A DNA stretch of 64,000 nt from positions 186,001 through 250,000 of the forward strand of contig MU863892.1 in the NCBI GenBank assembly GCA_033296885.1, written 5' to 3'. Each line of letters opens with the position of its first letter. The first letter of the stretch is position 1. Shown piece by piece: positions 45,301 through 56,399 of the stretch. The translations under genes and the position numbers were made by a program. Origin of the DNA: Triangularia verruculosa (taxonomy: Eukaryota > Ascomycota > Sordariomycetes > Sordariales > Podosporaceae). The notes below the pieces were generated by a model. That model saw only the letters and a program-made list of their open reading frames with translations. It was not told the origin of the DNA and made no database searches.

Positions 45301-47639
45301 CGCTGGCGGCTAACAACCACTCACACACTAACTAGGTACCTACCACCGATGCAGGAAGTTGCTTGTGTACCTAACCTTGAAAGCCGGGGGAAAAAGATGC
45401 ACTTTATTTGGTGATATCGAAAGCACGAAAGTTTTGTGATTAACTGCCGTTATCACGAACAAGAAAACCTCAAACATTCAACGAGGCTGCTGTCCCGGTT
45501 TGGTTGACATGTCAGATATTTGACTGGTGTTCATGAAACAAGGAGAGATATCCTATCAAGTCAGCTCCTCCCAGAGTCAGGCTCTCAAACATGAGACAAG
45601 AAACATGCGATAGGGTAAAGGCGGCGGCCAGCGGGGTTCATCAAAGACATCAACCACCAAGTGAAACCATGTCCCCGCAAACGTGGAGAAGAAAGGCACC
45701 AACAATAACACCGGCTGAGAAAATATTCGTTTGCTAGCTCTGATGTTCCAAGACTCGTGATCACGGAAGTTGGGCTTTTTTTTTGGGAGAATGCGATCAG
45801 GGGGGAATGCGCTATTCGTCACTGGCCAGCATGGCGGGGAAAAAAAAAGAGTGGGATTGTGTTGGTAAGTAGGTGGCAGAGGTTAGTGAACCCGAACCCA
45901 GCCAGCCTGGGGGAAAAACAGCACGAGATAGCAATTGCTTGCGTGGTTTGCTTGCTTGCAGTCGAATATGTGTGCTTATGTATCGGTTATGTTATGCGGT
46001 CGAGGCTGATTCGCTGCTTGCTGGTGCTGCTGTAAGGGGACGTTACGTCTTCCTGTGGCTTGCTGCGGGTTTGTTGGCTTGTCTTCCGCCTCGTTTTTTT
46101 CTCTCTTCGCGGTTGGGCTAATTATTCAGACTTGGTTGATATTGGAAGGATGAGTGGGAGACCGGGTACATTTATCAGGATTCGAGGCGAAGGGAGAGAG
46201 AAAGAATATCTTTTCGAGGACCCTCTCTGATGCACCGCAGATGATTGAGAGAGATAAAAAAAAAAAAAAAAGAGTACGTTGCCGGGGAGGATGCCGATTG
46301 ACGAGACTCTCACCGCTTCGTTTTTTGTTGTATGGGTATGCAAAGGCAAGAGGCTGCATAAATTCGAAACGCCGACCGCTGCTTTGGCGATGTTGCTCTG
46401 GAAAACCTTGGGAGAAATTCTCTGACAAAGATTTTTACAGAGATGTCAGTGGATGGAAGCTGAGTCACCGTTTGGAAGAGATGATGTTGTTAGTTCTGTA
46501 TAAGGTGTTGATAGACAAGATGAACATGATGACAAAATCAAGTCCATAGTGTACCAAGCCTTTGGTAAATCGGTGTTAAGGTTATCGCCACAGACGTGGT
46601 TAGGAGGAATTTCCCGTCTGTCATCTGGACTTTTTGTCATGGATGCTCAGGCACAAGTTTTCAGGCACCGGGAAGGTTGGGAAAGGTCTGGTCTGGCCGG
46701 GCCTCTGAGAGTTTGCCACTTCACAACTTCACTTCTCAGCCACTTGTTGTTCTGGGGCAGATAGAGGCTTGGGCTTGGGTTCAGGGGCCAACGGCGTCAT
46801 TCTGGTCCCCGAAAGTGCTGCGAAAGGAATGATTCATATGTCTCTTTTCCCAAGAGGCAAAGAATATTGCCATAGGAAAGTGTACGTATGCTTGCGGCAG
46901 TGATAGGGAAAGGAAGTCTTTTGAACCCTGTTTGGACCTTCGGGGCTGTCAAGCTGAGTGGGAGGCCGCTCCGGGCGGTTGTTAGTAGCCGTTTTCCGGT
47001 AGGCCGTTGCCCGTTCGTGCCCGTTGGTTGGTGGCTTTGCTGGAGTTGTGGCGGAGAAGATGTTGTTCGAGGGTCGTAATGCGAACCGGGCAAGCTGGGT
47101 AGTGGTTCCCCCGGGGATTTCGCGAAGAGGCCGTTCGGAGAGACCTAGGTGAGTAAGTGTTTGTTGCCTCGCTGCTTACACGAGAGGAGCTGAGGATAAG
47201 TACGACAGTCCAGAGTGAGGCCGTGGAGTTGCTGAGCGCTGTGCTGTCTCCAAGAGTTCACGCCTGGGCCGAGTCCCAACTGAGACAGATGCATCCGCTA
47301 GCGGCGAGTGGAAAGCTGAGGAGGTGACAGAAACCGACAGAAGGAAAGGGACGCCCGGACGAGGAGGAGTTGCTGGCAGAAGCTGCGGATGTGAGTAGAG
47401 AGTACTTCGTACCTGTCAGCCCAATCAGAGACGGTTGACAGGGTCCTCGGCGCCCCGCCAGCCCTCCATCCCCACAGTCTCCCACAGACTCCCACAACCT
47501 CCCGCATCGTCCACGCCCCCTCAAACTGATGACTTGAGGAATCCACAGCGGGGGAAGAGAACAGTCCCCAGTTGCATTTCCCTCTCGGTGCAGTGCAGAC
47601 CCGTGTGAACTGGGAAGAAGCAGCAAGCACCAACCTGGA

Positions 47640-47667
47640 AGCAAGAAGCAAGAAGCAAGAAGCGAGA
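47640..47667 (+). repeat. Tandem gcaagaa repeat
   Basis: The 7-base unit gcaagaa (agcaagaagcaagaagc) is repeated about four times in the C/T- and GA-mixed leader region of the J-protein gene. Confidence 0.8.
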
Positions 47668-48471
47668 ACCCCCCGCTGGCCACATCCCACTGGAGAGACG
47701 GCTTGCAGGTGACTTCATCGCCTGTCCCTCTCGCTCCCATCACCTCATACCACGCACCACGACAACAAGCAAGCCCAGAACCAGGTCGGCACTTGGGCTG
47801 GCCCTGATAATCGCGACCTTGTTCTCCGGACTGTATTCCACTTCCTTTTTTGCCATCGACCACCACTGCCACTGTACAGAGAAACCGAGGAACTTGGGAC
47901 CACTTAGCAACTTGCAAATCCACTTCACCCCACGACAGAGCAACAGCCGTTGCTTGGTGCTGGGTAGTTCAGGTGCTCCACCAGCCAAAGCGTCGTCCCA
48001 TATACAGCAACCCCCGTCCCAACACCGCTTCCTCTCGCTCTCCCCCGCTTGCTGCTGCACCTCACACAACCACCAACTCTGACAACCCCCAAAACACCGC
48101 ATTTTCTCCTTTTTTGTTTTTGTTTTTTTTTGCTGGTTGAGCCGCTGGCCGACCTGCCTCACTCCCAATCCGCCTTGGAAGCGTGATTCCATTCCTCATC
48201 GCCGCACTCGCCTCCCTGCATAACTCACCACCCACGCTCCTTCAACCCGGAGCCGAGTCCTTACGTCTCCGATGCAATAGCCGCCTCGTGTCGACCAGCC
48301 GACTGCTGCCTCTGCACCGCGCTCCTTCGTCGGCCCCCATCGATCTCTTCAGCCTCATCTCAAGTGTCTTGCTTATCATCCGACGCTTCCCCGCACCACA
48401 ATCGACTCCCGGCAGCTGCTTCTCCTTGACGGAACAAGCAGCTCACACCCCGACTCTTCCGCATACCCATC

Positions 48472-50277
48472 ATGAGCACTCTCCCCGCAGACCCGTGGAA
48501 GGCCCTCGGCGTCGACAAGACTGCAGACAAGTCGGAGATTCGGACTGCTTACAAGAAGCTTGTGCTCAAGTGCCACCCTGACAAGGTTCAAGACCCTGAG
48601 CTTAAGGCTCTGAAGCAGGAGGAGTTTACCAAGGTCCAACACGCCTGGGAGTTGCTCAACAATGATGCTGAGCTTGCCAAGTATGAGGAGCAGCTCAAGC
48701 TCGCCGAGCTCAAGGCCAAAGCTCAGGCCATGATGAAGAATGCTGCCAATACCTCTGTTCCCCGCACAACATCCACTAGGTACTACGACATCATGACAGC
48801 CGAGCCACCGTCAAAGTATAAGAGCAACACAACCTCGACTCCGACGTCCAAGAAGGTGTACACCCATTATGCGTCACCTCACACCCGGTCACACGAGGAG
48901 GTTCCTACATCTCGTACGTATGCCATCTACGAGGACGGTGAGAAGACTGCTCGTCGCGCCGCCAGTTATGAGAAGCCGTCAAAGCGTGATGAGGACAAGA
49001 TGGAAGACATCAAGAGGAGAGAGAAGGAGGAGCTTCGAAGGTTCAAGGAGAAGGAGGAAGAACGTAAGAAGGAGATGTTGATCGAGAAGGAACGTGAGAA
49101 GGAGCGGGAGCGTGAACGCCAGAAGGAGAGGGAAAGAGAGCGTGAGAGGGACAAGGAGGCCCGCAGGGCTGAGAAGAAGAGGATCGAGCGTCTTGAGAAG
49201 GAGCGAGAAAAAGAACGTCGTCGCGATGCCGAGGAGAAGTCCCGTCGCCACAAGCCCTACGTAGAAACGTACCCCGAGTTCGCCGAGCAACCCTGGGCTG
49301 AAGACGAGGTCTACATGACCTCCCGGTCAGACAAGAAGAAGCCATCATCGGGCAGCAAGAAGTACGACGACCCTCTTCTCCGCGAGCGGGAGCGGGAACG
49401 TGAGAGGGAGCGTGACCGAGATCGTGAGCGCGAGCGTGAGCGGGACAAGTCAAGCTCACGCCGGGCCAAGTCTCCTCATGCCGCAGCGATGGAGGTCCCC
49501 GAGAGGAAGCACATCGACCACTTTGCAGAGGCTGCGAACTACATCGCACGTGCGGGTGGTTCTGCACCCAAGGAGACGGCTTTCTGGAAGTCGCAAACGC
49601 CCCCAGATCAATTTCTGGACTCGATCCCTGTCGCCCCTACACCACCTCCCGCAGACCCAGAAGGGGAGATGCTCATGCGGGCTGCAAGAAGGGCAGCGCG
49701 CCGCCCATCTCACGAAGCTTCCAAATCCAAGGAGAAGCTCAAGTATGACATCGACGTTTCCCCACCCAAGTCTCGTCCGATTCCGAACCTTACCAAGTCG
49801 TACACCACTCCTCCCGTGTCTTCCGAGTCACCTCCTCGTTTGAGCCGCACCAACACGACGCCACATGAGTACGAGCGAAGCGCAGCGAGGGGCGAAAGAA
49901 TTGTTCCTATCCCATCGCTGATGCGTAGCACAACTTGGGCGCCTGGTGCTGCTGTAGGTGGCCGCGGCGATCCGTATGACGACTACTATGAATCGGACGA
50001 CGACCGAGAGCGCCGACATCGCCGAAGTCGCCGCAACCGATCTCCTGAAGCCATTCACTACAAGGTCGAAGGTGGCAAGACTTCGAAGATGAGCTACAGT
50101 TATGGCGAGTCTCCTAATTCATCTCGAAAATATGCCGACGATGGATGGAGTCCTCATTCTCCCTCGGCGGCCTATGCCCAGACAGCTTTCAAGGTCAAAG
50201 AGGCCAAGTCATACGGCTTGAATGATATCAAGTATGCGGACTACATGGATCCTTATGGTACGGCTGTGGCATCATGA
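48472..50277 (+). CDS. J-domain (DnaJ/Hsp40) protein with long charged helix
   Basis: Single-exon, 601 residues. The N-terminal J domain is at about 6-70 with the HPD motif at 35-37 (LKCHPDKVQ), so it should stimulate an Hsp70. Residues about 160-265 are an almost unbroken run of Lys, Arg and Glu (REKEELRRFKEKEEERKKE and so on), expected to be a single alpha helix or coiled coil. A second RERERERDRD tract is near 305-325. The rest is Ser/Pro/Arg-rich with a conserved-looking HIDHFAEAANYIARAGG segment. No Gly/Phe or zinc-finger domain, so it is a class C J-protein. Nuclear or RNA-linked roles are known for J-proteins with RE-rich tails, but this is only a possibility. The start ATG is 13 residues before the first J-domain helix. 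Confidence 0.92.
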   Translation: MSTLPADPWKALGVDKTADKSEIRTAYKKLVLKCHPDKVQDPELKALKQEEFTKVQHAWELLNNDAELAKYEEQLKLAELKAKAQAMMKNAANTSVPRTTSTRYYDIMTAEPPSKYKSNTTSTPTSKKVYTHYASPHTRSHEEVPTSRTYAIYEDGEKTARRAASYEKPSKRDEDKMEDIKRREKEELRRFKEKEEERKKEMLIEKEREKERERERQKERERERERDKEARRAEKKRIERLEKEREKERRRDAEEKSRRHKPYVETYPEFAEQPWAEDEVYMTSRSDKKKPSSGSKKYDDPLLRERERERERERDRDRERERERDKSSSRRAKSPHAAAMEVPERKHIDHFAEAANYIARAGGSAPKETAFWKSQTPPDQFLDSIPVAPTPPPADPEGEMLMRAARRAARRPSHEASKSKEKLKYDIDVSPPKSRPIPNLTKSYTTPPVSSESPPRLSRTNTTPHEYERSAARGERIVPIPSLMRSTTWAPGAAVGGRGDPYDDYYESDDDRERRHRRSRRNRSPEAIHYKVEGGKTSKMSYSYGESPNSSRKYADDGWSPHSPSAAYAQTAFKVKEAKSYGLNDIKYADYMDPYGTAVAS

Positions 50278-51984
50278 AAGGAATGCCGCCGACCGATCGT
50301 CGCTTGTTGCCAACAGGTGCAAGGAGTCGACCGCATATCAAACGCCACCAAGTTGAACAGCACGACAGCTGGCTGAGACCGCTCGACTACCTTTCTGTGC
50401 CTCTCCTTGAATGTATTCTCGGCAGACCCATCTCTAATTCTTAATGAGCGACGGGAACCAACATTTTTTGCTCTTATACGAGCATTGAGCATTTGCAAAG
50501 GTAGCTTTGTTTTTTCTATTTATTTGGGCAGGAGTTCGGGCATGGATTTCACATTGGACTCGGGATCTGGACTGGGGTCTATCTTCCTTCCTCAGTGATG
50601 GTTTTATTGTTTACTCTTTGTGGAATCCTTTTTGACATGGAGGAAAGAAAAAGAAGCAGTAACGAAGCCAGCTTATGTATTTTTCTTTTTATCTCTTTTT
50701 CGGTCTATGAATGGATCTGGTTATGGGATGATGATGAGAGACAGACTCACATGAGGAGAAGAGGATGATTGGTACCACCATTGGGAGGAATGGGCAGGAT
50801 CTTTCTGGGTATGGCATTTGCATGGCATGACGGGGGAGGGCGAGGGGGTAGTCAGTCAGTCAGTTGATGTCAAGGGCTACATCACGACAACTCGCGTCGC
50901 TAGGGTCTTGAGAATAGACTCTAGCTGACACTGATGGATCGCCTTGAAACCGACTGATTAGCTACCTACCAACGCATGAGGGATATGGCATATGACGAGA
51001 TGAAGCATTGACGAGCGAACGTTGGTTGTGGTTGGGCTTTTCTTTTCTTTGGATTTTACTTGGGATGACACTTTTTTTTTCTTTGATCACATCATGTATC
51101 TATGACATACCAAACGCCTGTCGTCTTGTTCTCTGGCAACAAGCGCACGCAAACACACACAAACAAATCAACACCACGCGCTCACGCATCATACGCACTT
51201 TTACACACTACCTACCGTCAATCGAATCGCAACGTTACGAGGCCAAGATACGCGCGTGGACTTTTGGTGATATTTGGTGGTATGATGGGATGGGGCGGGG
51301 GCTGAGTTGATGGCGGGGTGGCTGGGTGAGGGGAGAAAGGTGGTTGGGATGGATATTGGGGGTTGAGGTGATATTGGGAGCTGGGCGATTGTGGCTATGG
51401 TGATGCGGATGGATGGAGGGGTAAGATGGTGACACACACACACACACACACACAACGCAACCTCCCTTTTGGGAGTGTTGGTCTATATGGTATCTGGGTC
51501 AATTTTGAGAGAGCTCTTTTTTTTTTCTTTTTCGAAATTGACCTATGTCTCGTTGAGGAAACGGGATGCTGGGAGGAAAGAACTTTTTGGGACTTTTTTT
51601 GTTGCGTTTATTTCACATTATGACTTTTATGACAACAAGTTCAGTTTGAAATGGCAATGACAGACTTTGACACTTTTTGATGATAAAAAAAAGGCTTGGG
51701 ACTGGATTTTGAAGATGTTGAAAATTGATTATGGGTATTTGTGCTAGTTGCTAGTGTACATGTCAACTGACAATAAATGCCAGGTAGGATTTGTTGATGG
51801 AATTATTTGTTACCTTGTGGTGTGTATGTAGGTAAGTTGTATTTGTGTTATGACACTTTCCTCCTCTCTAATTTGAAGTCCCTCCTTTCCCTTCCCGCTC
51901 TTATGGCAATGCCGTAACCATGGCTTAGCTGCCACTTTCACCACCGCTAATGGGTAAAAGTGTAAGTCGTCGAAAACTATCGCA
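50278..51984. other. Convergent 3' region, J-protein / acyltransferase
   Basis: 1.7 kb between two convergent stop codons. T-rich after the J-protein gene. It contains a CA microsatellite and G-rich patches, but no gene. Confidence 0.5.
51432..51454 (+). repeat. (AC)11 microsatellite
   Basis: About eleven AC units, preceded by gatggtg and followed by aacgc. Confidence 0.92.
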
Positions 51985-53853
51985 TCATACAAGCACATAA
52001 AGCGAGCATATCTGTATCCCTTCATTAGCCAACCAACATCCTCACTCACACATACACCAGATGTATAAAAAAAACTTACCAACGCCAACCCCAAAATCAT
52101 ACTGCACCAAAAACACACATTATTAAACGTCTTCCTCCCCCTCACCCACTTCGTCCTCTGCAGCACCACCAGCGGCAGCTGCATCATCTGACAGACAAAC
52201 CCATACCCCCTCAGCTTCTTGGTAATACACCCCATCACAATCTCGTGCCCCACCGCACTAATCAAGAACGTAATCACCGTCGCATTCCCTTTACCAATAT
52301 ACGGCCTCGAGGCGCTGTACACGTGCCTCCGCAAGAACGAATACACCGGCACGTTCCACTCCCGCGAGAACTCCATCCAGTCCGTGCTGTTCCACCAGTC
52401 GCTGTAAAAGTGCCTGTCGGCAAAGTGCGTGATCTCGGCAAACGCGCCGAGGACGTACTCGAATATCACGAGGAAAACAAGCAAAAAGGTGAGCATGAAC
52501 GGAAACAAGAGCCACGAGATGGTCTCGGCCAGGATGAGCAGGACCTCCGACGGGGAAGGGGGCGCCGCGGCCGGGCTGCTGTTGAGACGCAGCGAGGCGT
52601 CGGTCAGGGCGGGGAGGATGAATTCTTCCGAGATGATGGTCAGCAAAAAGATGCAGCCAAAGGTGGCGGCGATCTTGCTGAGGAGGTTCTGCCAGTCGAT
52701 CTTTTCGGTTCGGGGGTATTCGATTTCGTAGCAGAGGGTGGGGCAGCAGAGGAAGTCGAGGTAGTTCCACCAGGTGAGGTTGGCCGGGTACGTCGTGTTG
52801 CCTATTGGGCTGGTGAGTTCTCTCGCCAGAACCTCGCGGAGCTGGGAGAGTTCATCCGATTCTTCGCTGCTGTGCTCATGGTGGTGGTCGTTTTCGGGGA
52901 CGGTGTGCTGTTCGGCGCTGCCGTTGGCGCTTCTGGGGCTGGTGGCGACGGTGCCCATTGGGTTCTCGGGGGTTGGATAGAGGTAGGCTGGCGCTCGGGA
53001 CGCGGTGGAGGGGTCGTCCAGGTCGCGGAGACGTTTCTCGGTCTCGGAGAGGTGGCCGTTGTAGAAGGCGTAGGAGTGCATCTTCATAAGCATGACCATG
53101 GTGTGGAGGATCAGGAAGACCTGGGCGGTCCATGTCCAGTCCAGCAAGAACGGTACCGCGATCCAAAGGGCCAGCCAAAGGACTTGGTAGATGCTCATGA
53201 TGGCTGTTCCACCCTTTGCCCATGTCAAGGCGCTGCCAGCGGGCGCATCACGGAAGATTTTCTGTAAAGGAAGGGTGACCGCTGTGGTGGCGACCATGAG
53301 GAAGTCGGCAATGGCCAGATGCCAAAGTTTGACGGTGAAAAGACCCCATATTTGAACGCGCATTGGGTATCCGGTGTCCTTCACGTTGCGCAACATGGTG
53401 GTGACGGCCATGATGGCCAGGCCAATCCAGAAGAGGTTGAAGAAGCCATGGAAATCGCGGTAGTCGCTGTTTGGATCAAAGTGGGATACTCGGCTTGCAA
53501 ACTCAATGGTGGGGAAGAGACGGCGGCGTTGTTCTGCGCGAACCTGCTTACGGGCCGAAGAGAGCGCCTTGACGGACTGAGGAGCATCTGGAGGTACTGG
53601 TGTTGATCGACCGCTGGAAGAGAGACACCGATGGTTAGCCAGCTGCCACACTGCTTACACAGCTCTGGCAATCCCAATTCCAATTGACTTACCTAGTCGT
53701 GCCAGTGGCGTGTCCATTGGTATTGGGATCAAGAGCGCCGTTTGGCTCCGAAAGGTTACTGATGTGGGAGAGCTGGGAATGGACTGGTTTCCTGGGCCGT
53801 GGGCGCAAGATGCGATCGGGCCCCTCCGAGACATCGGCCGACGTGGAGGACAT
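51985..53853 (-). CDS. are2: Sterol/diacylglycerol O-acyltransferase (MBOAT, ARE2-like)
   Basis: ER membrane enzyme that esterifies sterols (or diacylglycerol) with fatty acyl-CoA for storage in lipid droplets. Exons are 53853-53693, 53613-52080 and a 27-base last exon 52011-51985, with introns of 78 and 68 bases, giving 573 residues. The ACAT signature FYSDWWN is at 456-462 and the catalytic His is H510 in SAVGHEIVMG. Several membrane segments are clear (for example FFNLFWIGLAIMAV, FLLTIISEEFILPAL and FMLTFLLVFLVIFEYVLG). The middle exon stays open far past the true end, and splicing to the tiny last exon gives the typical ICSLYVLV terminus. The first 54 residues are a disordered N-terminus found only through the first intron. 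It could also be called DGAT1-type, but FYxDWWN and the closing sequence favour ARE. Confidence 0.95.
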
Positions 53854-54462
53854 TGCTTAGAGGCGAGCGAGCGTAAAATAGCACGACACAAAACGTCAAG
53901 ACTTTTCCGGCCGGTCCCTTCTTTCCTGTCGACTGTCCCCGGATTTCTGGTAAACTAGGAGCGCCACGCGTAGATCCGGAGGATGAAAGTTCGGTTCGTG
54001 GGCAAATTAAAGTTCCACAGACGTGCTTCAGGGGAACGCGCTTTGATCAAAGGACAAGGACAATCTCTTGTTTTCTCACTCTGGATCTATGAGCGAAGGG
54101 AAACCAGAAATGAAGGTATCATGGGCCATATCCAACTCGCCAGAAACAGCTTTTTTAGCAACCTGCGATACGCGTACAACCTGTCTGGAGAGTAATTAGA
54201 TACGTAGAGTTTGCGACCAACGGTCTCGGATTGCTCGGCTGGCGTCAGCTTCGAGAACACTACGTCACCGCCACGTGATTAGCAAGGGTCCAAAACATTC
54301 CAAGACATCGAGAGACTCTTTCATTCTCGCTCTTTTCCGGCACTTTAAACCGCTGCCTCGCATCGTCAAAAATCCCAAATGCGGTGCGTCGGTAGAAAGC
54401 GGGTCAGATCTCGGCCACGGTGATGTTGCGCCGCAGTAAACGTGTGAAGATTTCTGCCTGGC

Positions 54463-54487
54463 GGCCTCGAGATGCCTCGAGATGCCT
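54463..54487 (+). repeat. Tandem cctcgagatg repeat
   Basis: The unit cctcgagatg is repeated twice, followed by a partial third copy (cctc). Confidence 0.75.
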
Positions 54488-56133
54488 CAGGAGGCTGATG
54501 CTGATCGGGCGTTATAGGTGCTTTATCAAGGCCCCTGGGGGGCGGGACGAGCCGCTTCTCTCGATTGCAGGTACGGGCGAACCAGCAAAGGTTTTCTGCT
54601 CGTTCTGCCTGGCATCGGTAGCCCAGTCGCGCACCAAAGAGAAGCCTCAGTTACGTCTCTTATGCCATGGTGAGATGAGGAAAAGTCGGCAATTATGGAA
54701 TGTTAACCGAACTACACCTTTTTGGGCAAAGCTCCATGCATGAGATCTTGCTTCAGAACTTAGTGTACACACAAGGCAGTGAGGCTGTGGGCTTCCTGAC
54801 GACAGTCTCGTCTATTGCACCGAATATTTTTGCGGCCAGGTAGGTATGTTGCTGCATGGTAGATGGATAGGCTCACAGGTTTGGGTGTGACACCGAGTGA
54901 GTGACTTTTTACGAAGATCCTTTGGCTGTCAGACTCTGTGTGAGAATGGGGGACCAATAAATATCCAGAATTGACCATCGTGGTGTTGCGGGGCAGGGTG
55001 AGACGAGGGGTTGGGTTCTTGGTCATCCCTCCCCGCCATCTCCCATCCCCTCTCTACTTGGGTGGTTATGTGAATACATCGTCGTTATTTTCTTGCTTAC
55101 TTCTGCATCATACAGAGATAGGCTGCTTACACTGCAGTGCCGACGCCTTGTATCAAGAGACAGGGTATAAGCCGAAGACGGAGCTGGTATCTCGAGAGCC
55201 AGAGATAAGATGGAAGCCTCATCCAGGAAGCGATGCAATTTACAGCCGGCTGGATACCAAGAGCCCAGAGAAAAGAGTCAGCAGAGTCTCTTGCATTCCT
55301 CTAATTACAGCACCATGACGGATTTTCTCTCGATGGAGATCTTTCTTGCGTCAAGTGTCTTGGCGATGTCTTTGATCAAAGATGGAAGAATGGCCTTCAT
55401 GAAGGGTATCGGCGGGACTTCGTTTCTTTGTCTTATCCGCTTGTCAGGGTCCCATGATAGAGACCACCCACATGGGTCGGGGGAACCGCTGAATTGCGCT
55501 TGATGAGACGGCTCGATCTCGTTCCCTGTGCTGAGACGGTGACACAAGATAGAATCCCCCAATGCGTCCTGGGAGAGAGCTGAGTGGCGGACCCATTCAT
55601 GGCCAAATGGGCCCTCGCCTCCGACCCGCGCCCCTGCTGTGAGTGTCATGGGTTCTAACAAGTTCAAAAAGAAACTAGTCCAGAGTCATAAAGGAGCTGG
55701 AGCCAGTTAGACTGTATTTTACTTCCGAAATCAACGTTACCTCGACAGTCTCGTCTCCCAACAGGTCGCAGCCCACATCGTCACCAACCAAGGTACCCAG
55801 ACTTCCTCAACACGCCAGGCCACGGGCATTACTACGTATACACAGATCACAAGCGCAAGGCTTGCGCACGACGCACGCCCTGCGCAGCAAGACTTCGGAA
55901 TCGACTTTGGACTTTTGGTCCGGGAGTCCGGACGAAGACCCGTTATCAATCCATTTTCTCCCGACACCAAGCAAACCTTGGACGGCTATCAGCAGTTCTC
56001 GCCCCTACCTACCTTATCTCGGCCTACAGAGTAGGTACCTGCAAGCCCCAATCAGACAGGACTGGACAGGACAGACATCGCATCGCCGTCGCCCTTCCAA
56101 GTTCTGTGTTCGTGCAGGTCCCGGTGCAGGCAC

Positions 56134-56156
56134 CCTTGAGGCACCCTTGAGGAACC
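56134..56156 (+). repeat. Tandem gaggcaccctt repeat
   Basis: The unit aggcacccttg is present twice in a row, with a diverged third copy (aggaaccctt) directly after. Confidence 0.75.
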
Positions 56157-56399
56157 CTTCAGGCCCTTGGCGGATTGGGCGTCCGGGAGAAGCCAAGCAG
56201 AAGCCGCAGAACACCCCAGGGCCCCACCCAGCCGCCCGCACCCCAGTCTGGGTGTGCTGAGAGTGCCCACTAAAAGGTGCCCTGGACGGTGTCACGCTCC
56301 GCGAAAGTGACTGTGAAAGTGTGAGTCTGGGGAGGGTCCCCGACATCCCGCTGCGTCCGCCGAAGTTGCGCTGACTTCTGACCCGAAGCAAGCGCAGCC

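Larger units (their letters stand above)
41857..48471. other. 6.6-kb gene-poor region with an ankyrin relic
   Basis: No intact gene was found. Next to the metallophosphoesterase is a decayed ankyrin-repeat sequence (listed separately). From 44200 to 47250 there are short CA/GT-rich patches, A-runs and GA-rich patches. From 47250 to 48471 the plus strand becomes C/T-rich and leads into the J-protein gene, probably its promoter and leader. Confidence 0.45.
53854..56399. other. Divergent intergenic region, ARE2 / kinase
   Basis: 2.5 kb between head-to-head genes. Short frames on both strands lack domains and splice logic. Small tandem duplications occur at 54463-54487 (cctcgagatg repeated) and 56134-56156 (aggcacccttg twice). 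No RNA gene seen. Confidence 0.45.

Noticed and set aside
47258..47923. 221-codon minus-strand frame upstream of the J-protein gene
   Set aside because: It is antisense to a C/T-rich leader; composition and repeats (LLASCFLL) arise from the tandem gcaagaa units.
49043..49567. Minus-strand frames inside the J-protein gene
   Set aside because: Shadows of the Lys/Arg/Glu-rich coding region, which reads as Ser/Leu/Phe-rich on the other strand.
52245..53267. 340-codon open frame on the plus strand across the ARE2-like gene
   Set aside because: It lies antisense to a gene with clear MBOAT motifs. The Gly/Val/Glu-rich composition is typical of a shadow of a GC-rich coding strand.
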